Source: Carya illinoinensis (lineage: Eukaryota; Streptophyta; Magnoliopsida; Fagales; Juglandaceae). Taken from it: a stretch of DNA of 64,000 nt. Positions 49,901-61,637 of this stretch are shown here, piece after piece. Each line of letters opens with the position of its first letter. Position 1 is the stretch's first letter. The DNA lies in the NCBI RefSeq assembly GCF_018687715.1, contig NC_056762.1, positions 43,331,520-43,395,519 of the forward strand, read 5' to 3'. The notes beneath the pieces are model-generated. The model saw nothing but the letters and a program-made list of their open reading frames with translations. It was not told where the DNA came from and made no database searches. The position numbers and the translations under genes are program-made.

Positions 49901-52424
49901 CAGAAAACCAAATGGGCCCATTTGGTTCTGTTTTTTGAGAACCAAATGGGCCAAAAATACACATCTCAGAATTTTCAACTATATCTTTCTACATCAGGAA
50001 AAATGAAATCCTACAAGTCTGACATATGATGTGGCCTATGCGATGGCCCTCAGATCACATATCCTAATTCAACTAAAGCATAACCCTAAAAGCCTGTCAT
50101 TTGATGTGTGCTATATGAATGACAGAGCAGACTTAGAATTAAGTGCAGCCTACCCTGCTCAATATGGATGGAGCCATGCGAATCAACATGACCCTCAATG
50201 GCAGCGAGGGTGAGGGCACCCAACACAAAAATGAAGTATTTTTGCAGACTGCTACATAATTACATATGTACAAACTTACATAGAATAGTGCCAACATATC
50301 ATGAGAAGGAAGTTCAAGATACAGACAAAGGTAAGGGGTGGCCAAGGCAAAATATCTTTACCAAAACAGAGAATTCCTTTCCCCATTTTTGCCATTATAT
50401 TCTATAAGAGGATATGAACCACGTCTGTATTATAAGAAGACTTTCCCAAGCTTAAGGCCCAGATTCAAAACTTTGAAATGGTTTTCCTCCTCTCCTATTC
50501 CTCTCTCTGATACAAACACAAATAAACATAAAATGCACGCGAACTGTTTATAAATGTTTTCACTATGTAATTAACGAAAAAAAGAAGATTCTTTTCTGTT
50601 AACTGTCTATTTGGCTAATTTCTTTTTATAAAAATAAGTTTTTTTCAGTTCGTAGCCAGCCCCATATCCCAGTCACCGTTAACATTCCCCAACCACTATA
50701 GTCCGTGATAATGGGTGTCCTCAGAATCATGATTTAGGCATACAGAAGGATGAGACATAAAGAAATTAAGACCACCTAAACCAACTACACTCATTCTCCT
50801 CCACATTCCACCCAAGCAACACGGCCACATTATTATGAGGTCCCATGTCCCCAAAGACTCGAGTAACAAAACAGCAAAACTAAAATATTAGTACAGACCT
50901 CAAATTTTTCCAAGGTAGAATACGATCCATCTGCCAACTTCTTCCTCACGGTGGCAAAGTCCATTGGATGCTCAATGACATCGTGATAATCGGGAAGCTG
51001 GAGTCACAAAATATAATAGCAAATAAATACCCGGCAGAAACAGTTACAAAATCCATATTACCATTTACATATGAAGAAAAAAGAATTCCAAACACCTCCT
51101 CAGGATCAACCGGTTCTGCATACACACCGTACGTATCTTTCCTGCCATCATTCGGATATCAACATCAGAAACTTTCTAAGCTTTGCAAATTAAGAAGGTA
51201 ATCGACAAAAGAGAGAGAGAAGAAAGGAATTCAGTCCCATACTTCTGAAGCTTATCAAGGATCAACTCCAGTGTCCTCTTATCAGGCACTCCAGACGGAA
51301 GATCCGATGGCGTCCCTAACCAAAACAAAAGCCAAATTAAACAAGCCCGTACCAAATCCCAAAAATCATTCGACAAAATATCAAATCCTATAAACCGAAA
51401 TCCTCACATGATAAATGAAAATCAAAATAAAGCCATTAATCAATTTTAAGAACTGTAGACCAAAACGAACCTGCAGAAGAATCGAGCCCCTTCAAGTCCA
51501 CCTTCCTCCCCCTTTCCTATCAAAACCCGTAACCCACCACAAAAACACAAATAAGTACCACGCACCCATATTAAAAAAATACAAAAAAGCGGGATTAAGA
51601 CTGCGTTTACGAGTGTGAGATAGAGACAGACCGGACAGAGACAGATAAGGCAGACAGTGCACAGTTAGAGAGAGATAAAGATATGGAAAGAGAGAGACAG
51701 AGAGAAAGATGTGGGTAGAGAGAGAGAGAGATGTGGGGGAGCGTGATCAGATTCTTGTGGGTTTTGCGTTAGTTTTTGACAGTTAAACAAACCGTTACAA
51801 CCTCTCATTCCCCGACACAGAGTGGGAGAGTGTAATATTGAAGTCTGGACCAAAAAAGAAAACCCCAGCTATTTCAGCTGAGCTGTACCCCCCGCTCCCC
51901 CCACCTTCTCTCTCCCTCTCTCAGACACACACCCGCACCTCACCTTCTTCTACCCCTTCAACTCTTTACTAAGATCCTGACAATGATCCCATACATACCT
52001 CACCATCAACTTCATCCCCATCGCCGCCATCACCACGATCATCATCTTCGTCCTGTCGGTCAGCGTCTTCATCCCGACCATTGCCGATACTCCTCTTCTT
52101 CAACGGCTTCCGCTCGCAGTCGTCATCCGACGCGTACAATTCACGTGCACCCGTGTGAGACTGGTTCGGCTGAGCCAGTGGCTCGCTCCCTTGATTCAGC
52201 TTCACCACTAGCTTCAGCTTCTTCTCCCTCCTCCTCTGGTCCTCCTCCTCGTCCTCGTCGTCCTCATCCAGGAAGTCATCGAAGTCGATGTTGTACCTCA
52301 CATTTCGGCGCCGGTGGCTCCGCCGGACATCCGGTTCTGCAACCGCCGCAGACTCGACAGCTCGGCGCGCCAGATCTGCCTTTGATGGCCTCCCTTTCTT
52401 CTTCCTCTTCACGATCTGGCCCAT
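46945..52424 (-). CDS. Bromodomain protein of the plant SWI/SNF (BRM-associated) BRD1/2/13 type
   Basis: Acetyl-lysine reader, by homology a subunit of BRM-associated SWI/SNF (BAS) remodelling complexes, related to animal BRD7/BRD9. Nine exons: 52424-51999, 51516-51471, 51315-51243, 51141-51096, 50997-50899, 49388-49320, 49226-48896, 48592-48447 and 48345-46945. All are GT..AG and in phase, giving 878 residues. The N-terminal KRKKKGRPSK is a basic, AT-hook-like segment. A very acidic stretch follows (about residues 48-65). The bromodomain (about 170-270) has KRTLELILDKLQ, DYHDVIEHPMDFATVRKKL and the acetyl-lysine-binding Asn244 in MQYNAPD. Then come RSIQELARKKFERLR and a conserved block GKGLLPKLGRKQFVYDD. 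The C-terminus includes PPDLNIGFQSPGSP and the final DLALQL. The start is the ATG before GQIVKRKKKG. Confidence 0.95.
49906..49952. repeat. Perfect 22-bp palindrome plus a third arm in a bromodomain-gene intron
   Basis: The sequence aaccaaatggg is followed directly by its reverse complement (49906-49927), then an 11-bp spacer, then gaaccaaatgggcc again (49939-49952). Intron between exons 5 and 6. Confidence 0.85.
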
Positions 52425-53029
52425 ATGTCTCTCTCTACGACACAGGCTCACTACTTTCTCTCTCTAGCTCTCTTTCTTACTCTCTCTCTTCTATGCTTCC
52501 ATTAGTTTCGACGGTGGCTTGGATCTTTTCGAGAGGCTTTGCGAGGTCCGAAGCTGTTCGAGATCGACGAAGCTCAGGTTCGGGGCTCAGTTTGGGTAAC
52601 AAAAACAAATCATTGATTTCTCCTGCTCTCTTCGTGTAAAACGGCGTAAGTGGCTGAAAAATACGGCGTCTGGCGCTGCCCGCTGCCCATGCGGTGTTGC
52701 GTGTCCCTTCGCCTGCTGCCCGCTCCTGCTTACGTCTTTTCGCCTTTGTCTGTTCGTTCGATATGATATTCTTCGACCGCACGATTTCGCGCGTTTAACT
52801 TACTCACCACATGTCCCTTCCCGTCCAAGACCCCAACCGGAGTAATTCACACGATATTATGTCCCATGCTGGGCAAAGTGCTGACTTTCCGAGTTATTAG
52901 ATTATAAATTCATGTTAATGTGAAAATCACTTGTTACATCTTAGCATCCTGTAAATATTTTTTAAGCATCCTACCAGGATTATTTGATCAAATGATAATC
53001 AACAAGTGGTTTCAATTTTTCATTTAAAT
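52425..53029. other. Bromodomain-gene promoter/5' leader
   Basis: CT-rich leader (ctctctctagctctct) directly before the gene's start. The long opposite-strand frame across exon 1 is a shadow of the gene. Confidence 0.5.
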
Positions 53030-53215
53030 GGTTGGTTGATATATAAAATTATTTAAAAAATATTTAATCATAAAAATTTTACATAACTTGATGTAATATA
53101 TCAGATTGTAAAATTATTTTTATTATAATGTAAAAATATTAATTTTTATAAAATTATGTCACATATTTTAAATAATTTTATATATAGGTAAGATTTAATT
53201 AAAAATGATTGTTTA
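53030..53215. mobile_element. Foldback MITE, second copy
   Basis: The left arm aaaattatttaaaaaatatt and the right arm atattttaaataattttata are complementary. The centre includes acttgatgtaatatatcagat, the family's signature. A poly(A) run of 22 follows at about 53221. Confidence 0.55.
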
Positions 53216-55049
53216 TACATAAAAAAAAAAAAAAAAAAAAAAGCTTATAAAAAGAGGATAATAAAAGAATTTAGAAAAGTTGGTTGTTCTTCCTCAAGTG
53301 CATGGTGCATATTCTTAACATCAAATTGTCAATTCTTAACATCAAGTGCATGGTGCATATTCTGATACTCAAAAATTGAAGTAGATCGTTCATGTATCAA
53401 TAACATCAAATTGTCAAAATTCAGTGTTTCGCACATATCTCAGATAACACAACATGAAATTCTTAAGCTATTGAAATCTTAGAAGTGTTTGATAGAATCC
53501 AATTCTTAAAGGTCATGCTATGAAGATCAAAAGTGTACCGATAGTTGATCAATGTCTTTAATTTATTTATTTTTAAACATTAAAAAAATATTATTTTAGA
53601 AAAAAAGAAAATAAAAAATAAATATTTAATTCAATACATTTTTTAATATTTAAAAAATAATAATGAAAAAACACATCAATCTGTGCAGATGTTAGGTAGG
53701 ACATCGGCCTATAGTATTTTCCATTCTTAATTTGGTCAAAACGAATACAATCACGGAAGGGAAGGTGGAAGTATATTTACACGCGCCTTAAAACACGTAG
53801 AGAAAGCGTTTCAGAATTTCAACTGGGTTGATAGTTTGATATAGACTAGAGGGCGATCTAATGGCCAGAGCCAATCGTTGTACTTTGACATAACAGCCTC
53901 TTACAATTTGCTTTCCGCCCTCTGCTGAGTATCTCAATGATTATCCCAAATTAAATGATGTATTATTTAATAATTATATTTTAATTAAATTAATAATCAG
54001 AATTAATACAAATAAAGTAATAAAATAAACAATTACTTCTTAAACAGTAATAAATAAATTTGATTTTATTTTTATAAATAATGTAACTCAAAATCAATAA
54101 ATTTCAGTTTGCATAATTTATTACAAGTAATTTTTCATCTCTAATAATTAAAAGAGACTTCATTTTTATATTTAGATAATCGATTATGGATGCTCAAAAA
54201 GATTCAATGGTGGTTTCAAATAGTTTACTTTTTCTCTATCTGTCTTTGAAAAAACTCCGCCGCGGCTGCTGCTGCTTATCGGTGCCATCAAATCAAAAAC
54301 ATCAACAGAGTGGAGCTCAGATGATCGGAGGGTGGAGAATAACAGAAAATCTATAGAGTAGTTTTACACTTTTTTATATTATTAAAAAATATAAATTTAT
54401 TATTTTAACTTCTATTATTTTATGTTAAGTGTCGGATTGCTGTGTAGCCGTGTTCGGAGAATAAATAAAGTGCACGTAGGCAAAATAAATAGCGAGTAGT
54501 AGGGAGAGCCGACTGAAGTGGAAAGTCCTGAATTTCAGCTCCTCCATTTCCTGGTCACGCAGACACGACGTGGGCCACGGTATTCAGTAATAGGATAGGC
54601 CCCACTTGGTCCCACAAGTTTATGCTAGCAATAATAATGGTTCCAGTGTGGAAAAAAATATGAACAAAAATCCATCTCGGACTTATACCCTACGCGTTTT
54701 CAACCGGAGCGGAGCACTATAGCAGCCGTTGGATTTTGTCGTGTCAATGCGGGACAGGGAACCGAAATCATGATTCATGATAAATCAGTTTTCGATGGAG
54801 TTAGACCGAAGTTTCTTCAAGGCTCAACCAATCGCTATTGGGTCGGTGTAAAATGGGAGGGTATAGGTGAACGGGATTTCAGAACTCCGAAAAACATAGG
54901 ATTTTGTTTTTGGGATTTTAGTTCATATGTGGTGAGAAAAGATATGGGATGGGATGGGACGGGATATTCAACAATGAAAATTCTTCTCTTTCTGTAAATT
55001 TGGATTAGACTCTTGATGTCTGATCATGCACTTCCAGTGCTCGATCGTT
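53216..55049. other. Intergenic DNA
   Basis: AT-rich with one poly(A) tract (about 53220-53241). 54240-54760 is less AT-rich but has no supported gene; the 75-codon frame at 54770 has no motif. Confidence 0.5.
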
Positions 55050-55059
55050 CCTTGTCAAT

Positions 55060-55330
55060 CCATTCAATGAAGTCGAGAATGGTTTGACCATGGTGCCACT
55101 TACGGCGCAATACCCAGATCATGTTCATTGCTATGGTTGCAAATAGAAGAAAAGAGTGATGTTCTTTTTGAGAAATGACGTTTTAAAACCGATTAGTCCA
55201 GAAATGTGGTTTGCAGCCATGGGTTAGACGTTGAGAGTCCAATAGGAGTTCATATAGGTAATCCAGGAACATGTGCTTGATTTGATGGACTCTTCAACTC
55301 CATTGCAGAGGGACATTTTGAGCTTTCATA
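55060..55330 (-). pseudogene. LINE ORF2 C-terminal (zf-RVT-like) relic
   Basis: The minus strand reads PLCNGVEESIK, then YMNSYWTLNV, then several stops. This recalls the CPLCxxxxESxxHLxxxCPxxxxxW zinc-binding module at the end of plant LINE ORF2. It is heavily decayed and short. Confidence 0.35.
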
Positions 55331-55339
55331 TGGACATGG

Positions 55340-56145
55340 TCTCAGCTATCTTCACTTGGTTAAAAGATACCTGCAAATTTACTATCTTGAAATTCAAAAG
55401 AAAAATAAATATTAGAAATAGATAACAATTAACCATGGGCCTTGAACAATGGTCGTACCCACGATCTTGGTCTTGCTCGTGAGCCTAAGTTCACTCACAT
55501 CGTAGAACAACAATGGATCCATTAACAGTGATGCTTGAATTCCTAATTTGGAACGCTGACTTATGGTTTTATCAAAGGATAATGAAGTTTTATTTTTAAG
55601 ATTCTTAGTTACCTCTTTTTTTTTTTTTTTGGGAAAAATGAAAACTTTCTATGATTTTCTCTCGCTATCTATCTGAATGAAGATTCTATTTTCTAAGGTT
55701 TGTAGAGTTTCACACGCATAGTCCTCTCATAATTTCTTTTAGAGGATTTAATCTAACCTTTTTTTTTTTAACTACAATTTCCATGGATCCATTCAGTTCG
55801 TCTCTTGGATCAATACCTAATTCCCTCAGTTCCTTGGGATTCTTCCCACTGGATGTTCGTTGTAAAACCAGTTTTTGCAGAACTGGGGAGTGATTTAGTG
55901 GTAGATTTTCAGTTAATGGTGATTGATTCGGTAAATTTTATACAGAAATTTGGGTATTAATGATTCTTTGATCGAGAATTAGTTCTGATGCTGATAGAAA
56001 TGAAAAGGTTTTGGTAACATCTTTCACCGGAGGCAGTAGGAATACGAGTTTCCTTTCTGTAACAGTTTTCTTTTATACTTGCTATTTTTAAGTTATCCAA
56101 GAGCTTGATCTCTCAAATATTTGCGCCTTGCTTATTGGGCATTTG
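55340..56145. other. Region just upstream of the APR pseudogene
   Basis: Should contain the lost transit-peptide exon of the APR copy, but I cannot recognise one. The AT content is moderate. Confidence 0.35.
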
Positions 56146-58021
56146 CAGAAGTTGAAGATAGAATAGAGACCGAGGATTATGAGAAATTGGCGAAGGAGAT
56201 GGAGCACGCCTCCCCGCTTGAAATTATTGATAAGCCCTCGAGAAATTTGGCAATGACATTGCTATTGCATTTAGGTTTCTCTACATTTATCTTTCCCATC
56301 CCTTTAATTAGTTAAATATTGGACAAGGCGAAACAATGTGTACCATTTTGATTCACTGTAGAATGGCAGAGACTACTATGGTGTCGACAAATTTAGGAAA
56401 TTAGGGAAGTTGATGAGATTTTGGAGTTTAACTGAGAAACAAAATTTCTCGTCCATGTCATTCTGGAGAGGGACCCTCTACTTTGGTCTACTTTCTTTTC
56501 AGGACATATAGTTGGGAAGGGGAAATTACTCCGTTGAGGCAGCTGGATTAAATTTTAAATAGATAGCTGGCTAACTTCCAAGAAGAAAATGAAAGAATTT
56601 ATTTGATTACATTCCCATATTGCTCTTAAATTCGAACTGTAATTTTTTATTTTATTTTCTTCAATCTGAACCCACATTTCTTGGCCCACCCAAGGGCATT
56701 TTTAGTGGACTAGTATCCTTATTTGGTTGGAGTCTGGAAGCACTAATACATGTGGCATAGGGAAATCCCATCTATTTTGGATGGAGGAAAGATTAGTTAT
56801 GGTGCATTGATTCCCACTTAAAAATGGGAAGAATTTGAACCATTTTTCTAGATTCCAACCAACTAGAACTATGAACTCTTGCATCCTATGCACCAGAATC
56901 TAAATTTTAGTTGCTATTGATTTGTGCAGTGGAGCTGAAGATGTGGTCTTGATTGAGTATGCTGAGCTAACAGGTCGCCCCTTCAGGGGTTTAGCCTGGA
57001 CACTTGGAGACTAAACCGAGACACCTACCACTTCTTTGATACTGGTGAGAAGCACGACGATATTCACATCGACTCATCGAGCGCGTGTTCCCTGATGCTG
57101 TTGAAGTTCAAGCTCTAGCGAGAAGTAAGGGACTCTTCTCCTTTTATGAAAATGGACACGATAAGAGTGCTGCAGGGTCAGGAAGTTTAGGCCTCTTAGG
57201 TGGGCACTTAAAGGTCTCCAAGCCTGGATCACTGGGCAAAGAAAGGGCCAATCTCCAGGTACTAGGGGCGAAATTCCAATTGTCCAGTAGATCCCACTTT
57301 TGAAGGAATGGATGGTGTTGTTAGCAGCTTGGTGAAGTGGAATCCTGTGGCCAATGTGGAAGGTCTTGACATTTGGAACTTCCTCCGAACCATGAATGTG
57401 CCCATCAACTCTTTGCACTCTCAAGGATGCATCTCAATTGGATGCGAGCCATGCAAAAGGCCAGTTCTACCAAGGCAGCATGAGAGGGAGGGAGGGTGGT
57501 GGTGAGAGGTTGCCAAGGCTAAGGAGCGTGGCTTTCATGAAGGGAACATCAAACAAGAGGAGTCCCAACTCAATGGAAATGGAAATGGGGCTGCCCCAAC
57601 AAATGGGATGGCTACAGTCCCTGACATCTTCAACGACCAGAATTTGGTTAATTTGTGTAGAGCCAGGGTAGAGAACTTGGCTGGATTGGAGAATCGAAGA
57701 GAACCATGGCTTGTTCTGCTTTATGCACCATGGTGCTGTTCCTGCCAGGTGAATATAATTGGAGGCGCTAACCATTATCATCTGGAACTCAGAACTTTAT
57801 GCCTTGTTTTAACAATTTTCTTTGGTTTTAAGCAGGTGATGGAAGGATCATATGTTAAATTATCAGAGAAGCTTGCAGGTAGTGGGGTGAAGTTCAGGGC
57901 TGATGGTGAGCGAAAGGCACATGCACAGGAAGAGCTGCAGCTAGGGAGCTTTCCCACAATATTTGCCTGGATGCTCCTCCTTGGCCTATCTATTCCCAGC
58001 AATGGAATGCACCAGCGGTAG
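56146..58021 (+). pseudogene. APR: Adenylyl-sulfate (APS) reductase pseudogene with introns retained
   Basis: Intact APR reduces APS to sulfite in plastids, using a reductase domain fused to a thioredoxin-like domain. Recognisable pieces in order: ETEDYEKLAKEMEHASPLEI (56146-56283); after an intron, SGAEDVVLIEYAELTGRPF (from about 56932); [23 protein letters not shown] (57089-57160); [25 protein letters not shown] and [11 protein letters not shown] (57326-57470); [12 protein letters not shown] and APWCCSC of the thioredoxin fold (57610-57750); after a further intron, [23 protein letters not shown] and [11 protein letters not shown] (57838-57965). At least five single-base frame shifts and a TGA break the frame. 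The plastid transit peptide is missing. The catalytic ECGLH motif reads ERGFH (Cys to Arg, 57527-57529). Retained introns show it is a decayed gene duplicate, not a retrocopy. Low-quality sequence is unlikely because neighbouring genes are intact. Confidence 0.93.
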
Positions 58022-58848
58022 TTATTGTATATTCATGGTATGCATAGGATTTTTCCTTTTTTTATTCTTGGGAAGGGGATGTTTCTTTACTTGATCTCAT
58101 TCAGAAATTCTTCCCGTCGTGCTTTAGGTCAGTAGAGTTGGAATTGGGTGAGATTGATAATCTCCTCAGGGTTTGCAGAATGAAAGCAAACATGGCTCTC
58201 ATTTGTAACATTACAATTTAAGCTTAATCTTGGATTCCCATTTTTCTGGGTACTGGTTAGTTTTACATGCAAGGCAATTGGCAGAAGTGGTCAAAAGCAT
58301 TGTTGGCCATGAAGAGTTTGTATGCTTCCTTGAAAGCATCAGGATCTCAAGTTAGTTCTCTCTACCCTGTGTTCGTACTTGGAGATCAGAACAAATTAAT
58401 TTGACCATTTTTTAGTAGCTAAAGCGATTCAGTTAAGTTCAACTGCATTTTTTAAAATTAATTTTAGCCTCAAATGTATCTAATCAACGACTCCATTGCA
58501 TCAATTCTGATTAAGGGGGGGATTTAGAGTTGAAATACTAAAGTGGAAAATGTTAACTATAGAAAGAAAATAAAATTCTCTTAAATATGGAATGTAGTGT
58601 GTGAAATTAGTAAGTAGAATTATTTTTATCTTAAAGCTCTGAAAAAATAACTATTCCAATCCAGAGTCCAGATACGTTTGATAACATTGTTTATGGACAT
58701 AAATGTCCATCACGTCAAGTCATCCCCCACCACAAAACCGCAACCCCCGCCGACCCCCCGCGCTTGTCGTCACATGTATACCGCGCACGAGAGAGAGAGA
58801 GAGCGAGAGAGAGGGTTTATGCGCGTGTTTTGTTTACCGCGGTCCACA
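58022..58848. other. Between the APR pseudogene and the GDSL gene
   Basis: 58260-58350 may contain the degraded last APR exon. 58690-58848 is the GDSL upstream/5' leader with (GA)n at 58789-58813. Confidence 0.4.
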
Positions 58849-60943
58849 ATGGCATACAATATTGTTTTTGTAGCGAGTTTCTTCCTCCTCAGATTCAATT
58901 TTTCAGAGGCTCAAATGGTTCCAGCCATGTTCGTATTTGGAGACTCACTGGTAGATGTTGGCAACAACAATTTCCTAGATCTTTCCGTTGCAAAGGCAAC
59001 TTTGCCTTACTATGGCATCGACCTCCCTACCAAAAAACCGGCCGGCAGGTTTACGAATGGCATGAATGCTGCAGATTTTCTGGGTAAGTGGATCGAATCA
59101 TCCTTTTTGTTATATGTGTGTGTGTGTGTGTGTATAATCATGCACACTGTACCTTCACGTTTTGACCAATACGTCTATATGTTCCTTTCCGTTATGGAAC
59201 TCTTGATTTAAAAACAAATGGTACTGCATTCCGCAGCTAAGAAAGTGGGCCTTCCAACTTCCCCACCATATCTTTCTCTGGTAAACGAGTTCAGCAAGAA
59301 TAAAATGTCGTTCCTGACCGGTGCTAGCTTCGCCTCCGGAGGTGCTAGAATCTTGGATCGCACAGACCCGTATGCGGTAGGTGAAGCAATAACTTCCGTT
59401 TCTTAGTTATGTTTATGGGCCTAGAAAAGCTATTTTACTTTTGATTTTGCTCAGTTTCCCTTTTACTTTTTTTCACCCCCTCGTGGCTTCTCATTTGTTA
59501 CACACATTTTTCTCTTGGTATAGAGAGAATTTCCTGTCCAGTTTCGTGTACATCAAAAACAACCTTGCTCAAATAAGCAATACCCATGATGCTCTTGCCC
59601 TCATTCAAAAGAACACTTTGAAACTGGCTCAGAAAAAAGACCACCGAACTGTGGAAAACCCAAAAGCAAGATGTGGCCAAGAGTTGGGCTTTTGGAATGT
59701 GGTCCATGTACCCAAAGCTGGAAACTATTGAAACCCACTTACATACTTTTTGTTGTGTTTTGACGCCACAGACAATTGACGAATGAGTTGATTAAAAATT
59801 AAAATTAAAACCCACCTGAGCCTTTTCAGAAATAAATTTGTTTTTTGGTTTTTAGCTGACCAATTGTTTTCTTTCAATCTATTGGCACAGTTCCAGTCCG
59901 TGCATTTGACACAACAAGTAGACTATTTCTCAACTGTTTATGAAGACCTGTACATACAGCTAGGATCCTCTGGTGCAGAAAGGCTTCTATCCAAAGCAAT
60001 ATTTGCCATTGTGATTGGAAACAATGACATCCTTGGCTACTTCAGGTCGTCCGATCTCCGCAACGAGACTACCCCACGGCAGTATGTGGATTCAATGGTT
60101 CTCACACTAGAGGCAAAATTGAAGGTAATGGATCAGTAGTCACTACCTGAAAATGAGGTCAACATTTGAGGGTCACTTTTAACAAGCAAGCTGACAATCG
60201 AGTTTTGGTGACCAGTATACTACAATTCCTGACTTAGGTCTTAATTTGCTCATAATTTCTTTATCATTATTCTGCAGTATTTATACAATCGTGGTGCCCG
60301 TAAATTTGTGATTACTGGGATAGCAACACTTGGATGCTGCCCGGCAAGAAGGAGCGAGACCAAAAACGAAGAATGCAATGAAGAAATGAATTACTGGTCT
60401 GTTAAGTACAATGAAGGCCTTGTATCAATGTTGCACGAATTGAAATCAGATCTGAAAGACCTATACTACTCATACTTTGATAGTTATAAAGTCTTGCTCA
60501 ACTTCATCCAGAATCCGGCTGCTTATGGTAAAGACAAGTCATATCACCTCCTTTTAAAATAAACCTCACAATCCAAAATGAGCGCCTTCTGTTGCATGGT
60601 CTTTTGTCAGAAGTAGTGTCCTTTTTCATAATTTATACTTCATTCTCTATCTTTACTTTCTTTTCTTCGTTTCAGAACAAACAAAATAACGATCAAAGAC
60701 GTTTCTTTTTTTCGATTTGCAGGATTTGTAGAGGTTAAAGCTGCCTGTTGTGGGCTGGGAACCCTTGATGCAGAAATATTTTGCCTGCCAATTGCAAACT
60801 ATTGCTCCAACAGAAGCGACCATGTATTTTTTGATCGAGTCCATCCTACAGAGGCAACTTATCGCATCTTTGTGGATCATATTTTTGATGGTTCATCACA
60901 ATACACATTTCCAATGAATATGAGGCAGCTAGTAGCCATTTAA
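58849..60943 (+). CDS. GDSL-type esterase/lipase (SGNH hydrolase)
   Basis: Secreted serine hydrolase of the plant GDSL family; substrate not deducible (family members act on cutin, cell-wall acetyl/acyl esters or lipids). Five exons: 58849-59083, 59237-59376, 59891-60124, 60278-60527 and 60723-60943, in phase, 359 residues. The N-terminal MAYNIVFVASFFLLRFNFSEAQ is a typical signal peptide ending near AQ. Block I is VFGDSLVDVGNNN with the nucleophilic Ser, block II is ASFASGGARIL with the oxyanion Gly, block III is IGNND, and block V is FFDRVHPTEATY with the catalytic Asp and His. The usual plant block II reads GxNFASGGAG; here NF is SF and the final G is R, a small departure. An ATG 171 bp upstream would add a long non-signal stretch and is rejected. 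Confidence 0.95.
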
Positions 60944-60949
60944 GGGCTA

Positions 60950-61115
60950 GTATGAGAACTAGAGTATTTTCAGAATACTACACTATTATTTATTATTTTA
61001 TTATTAATTTTCACATAATTTTTATTACTTTTAACTACTATTTAACATTTTATCATTACTTTTTCATTACTATTTCCAGAATATCTGAGTTTACCTCATT
61101 ACTCAAACACAACAT
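60950..61115. mobile_element. Possible short AT-rich MITE at the 3' end of the GDSL gene
   Basis: Tandem ttattattttattattaat-type sequence between aactagagtattttcagaata and attactcaaacacaacat, resembling the window's other 'CAAACAC' MITEs. It begins within a few bases of the stop codon, so it may lie in the 3' UTR. Confidence 0.35.
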
Positions 61116-61564
61116 AAGACTTCCAAGATCAGCAATAAAAACAGCATGTGTGCCATTCTTAGGTGGCCCCAACATTTAAAAAAACAAAATCCCATAATTA
61201 TTCACATGATTAGTATTGGTAACGATGAATGGTTTAGAAACAAGTGGCTCTGGTTTAAGAAAACGTGGTTAATTCATAGCAGAGAATATATATCAATAAC
61301 ACCTTACAATTGTAACAATTCAAATGAGTGGGACATTAATTAGTAAGTTCCTCTGTGTACTTTGGCTTCCAGTTATAGCCATAAGAGAAAAGACTAGCAG
61401 ATTGATAGTTGTCTCCTCATCCATTGGTAATGCGGAGGTTGTTCTTTTAAATTTGTTGATAATTTTCGCTTCTGGGGGTGCCGGAATATTCGATGGCAAT
61501 GATGAATGTTTGGTATGTCAAAACTTGGGCCCTTCAGTCGGGGTGGGGTTTAAAAACACAAAAA

Positions 61565-61589
61565 TGCGGTGAGCGTGGATCGAACACGC

Positions 61590-61632
<43 letters not shown>

Positions 61633-61637
61633 CCCGC
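61565..61637 (-). tRNA. trnF-GAA: tRNA-Phe (GAA)
   Basis: The minus strand reads gcggggatagctcag (acceptor and D arm), cagactgaagatctg with anticodon GAA, and gtgttcgatccac (T arm), ending caccgca. The length is 73 nt with discriminator A; CCA is not encoded. The one A-G mispair in the acceptor stem matches the known plant cytosolic tRNA-Phe, so it is not damage. It carries A-box and B-box internal promoters. Downstream (toward 61560) the minus strand has tttt runs suited to Pol III termination. Confidence 0.95.

Noticed and set aside
51983..52639. 218-codon + strand frame
   Set aside because: Exact shadow of bromodomain-gene exon 1 and its leader; composition is that of the complementary acidic/basic codons.
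58678..58848. Upstream extension of the GDSL protein
   Set aside because: Would place 57 Pro/Arg-rich residues encoded by the (GA)n leader before a good signal peptide.
59441..59731. 96-codon frame in GDSL intron 2
   Set aside because: Bridging it would break the phase-0 junction between 59376 and 59891, and it has no GDSL block.
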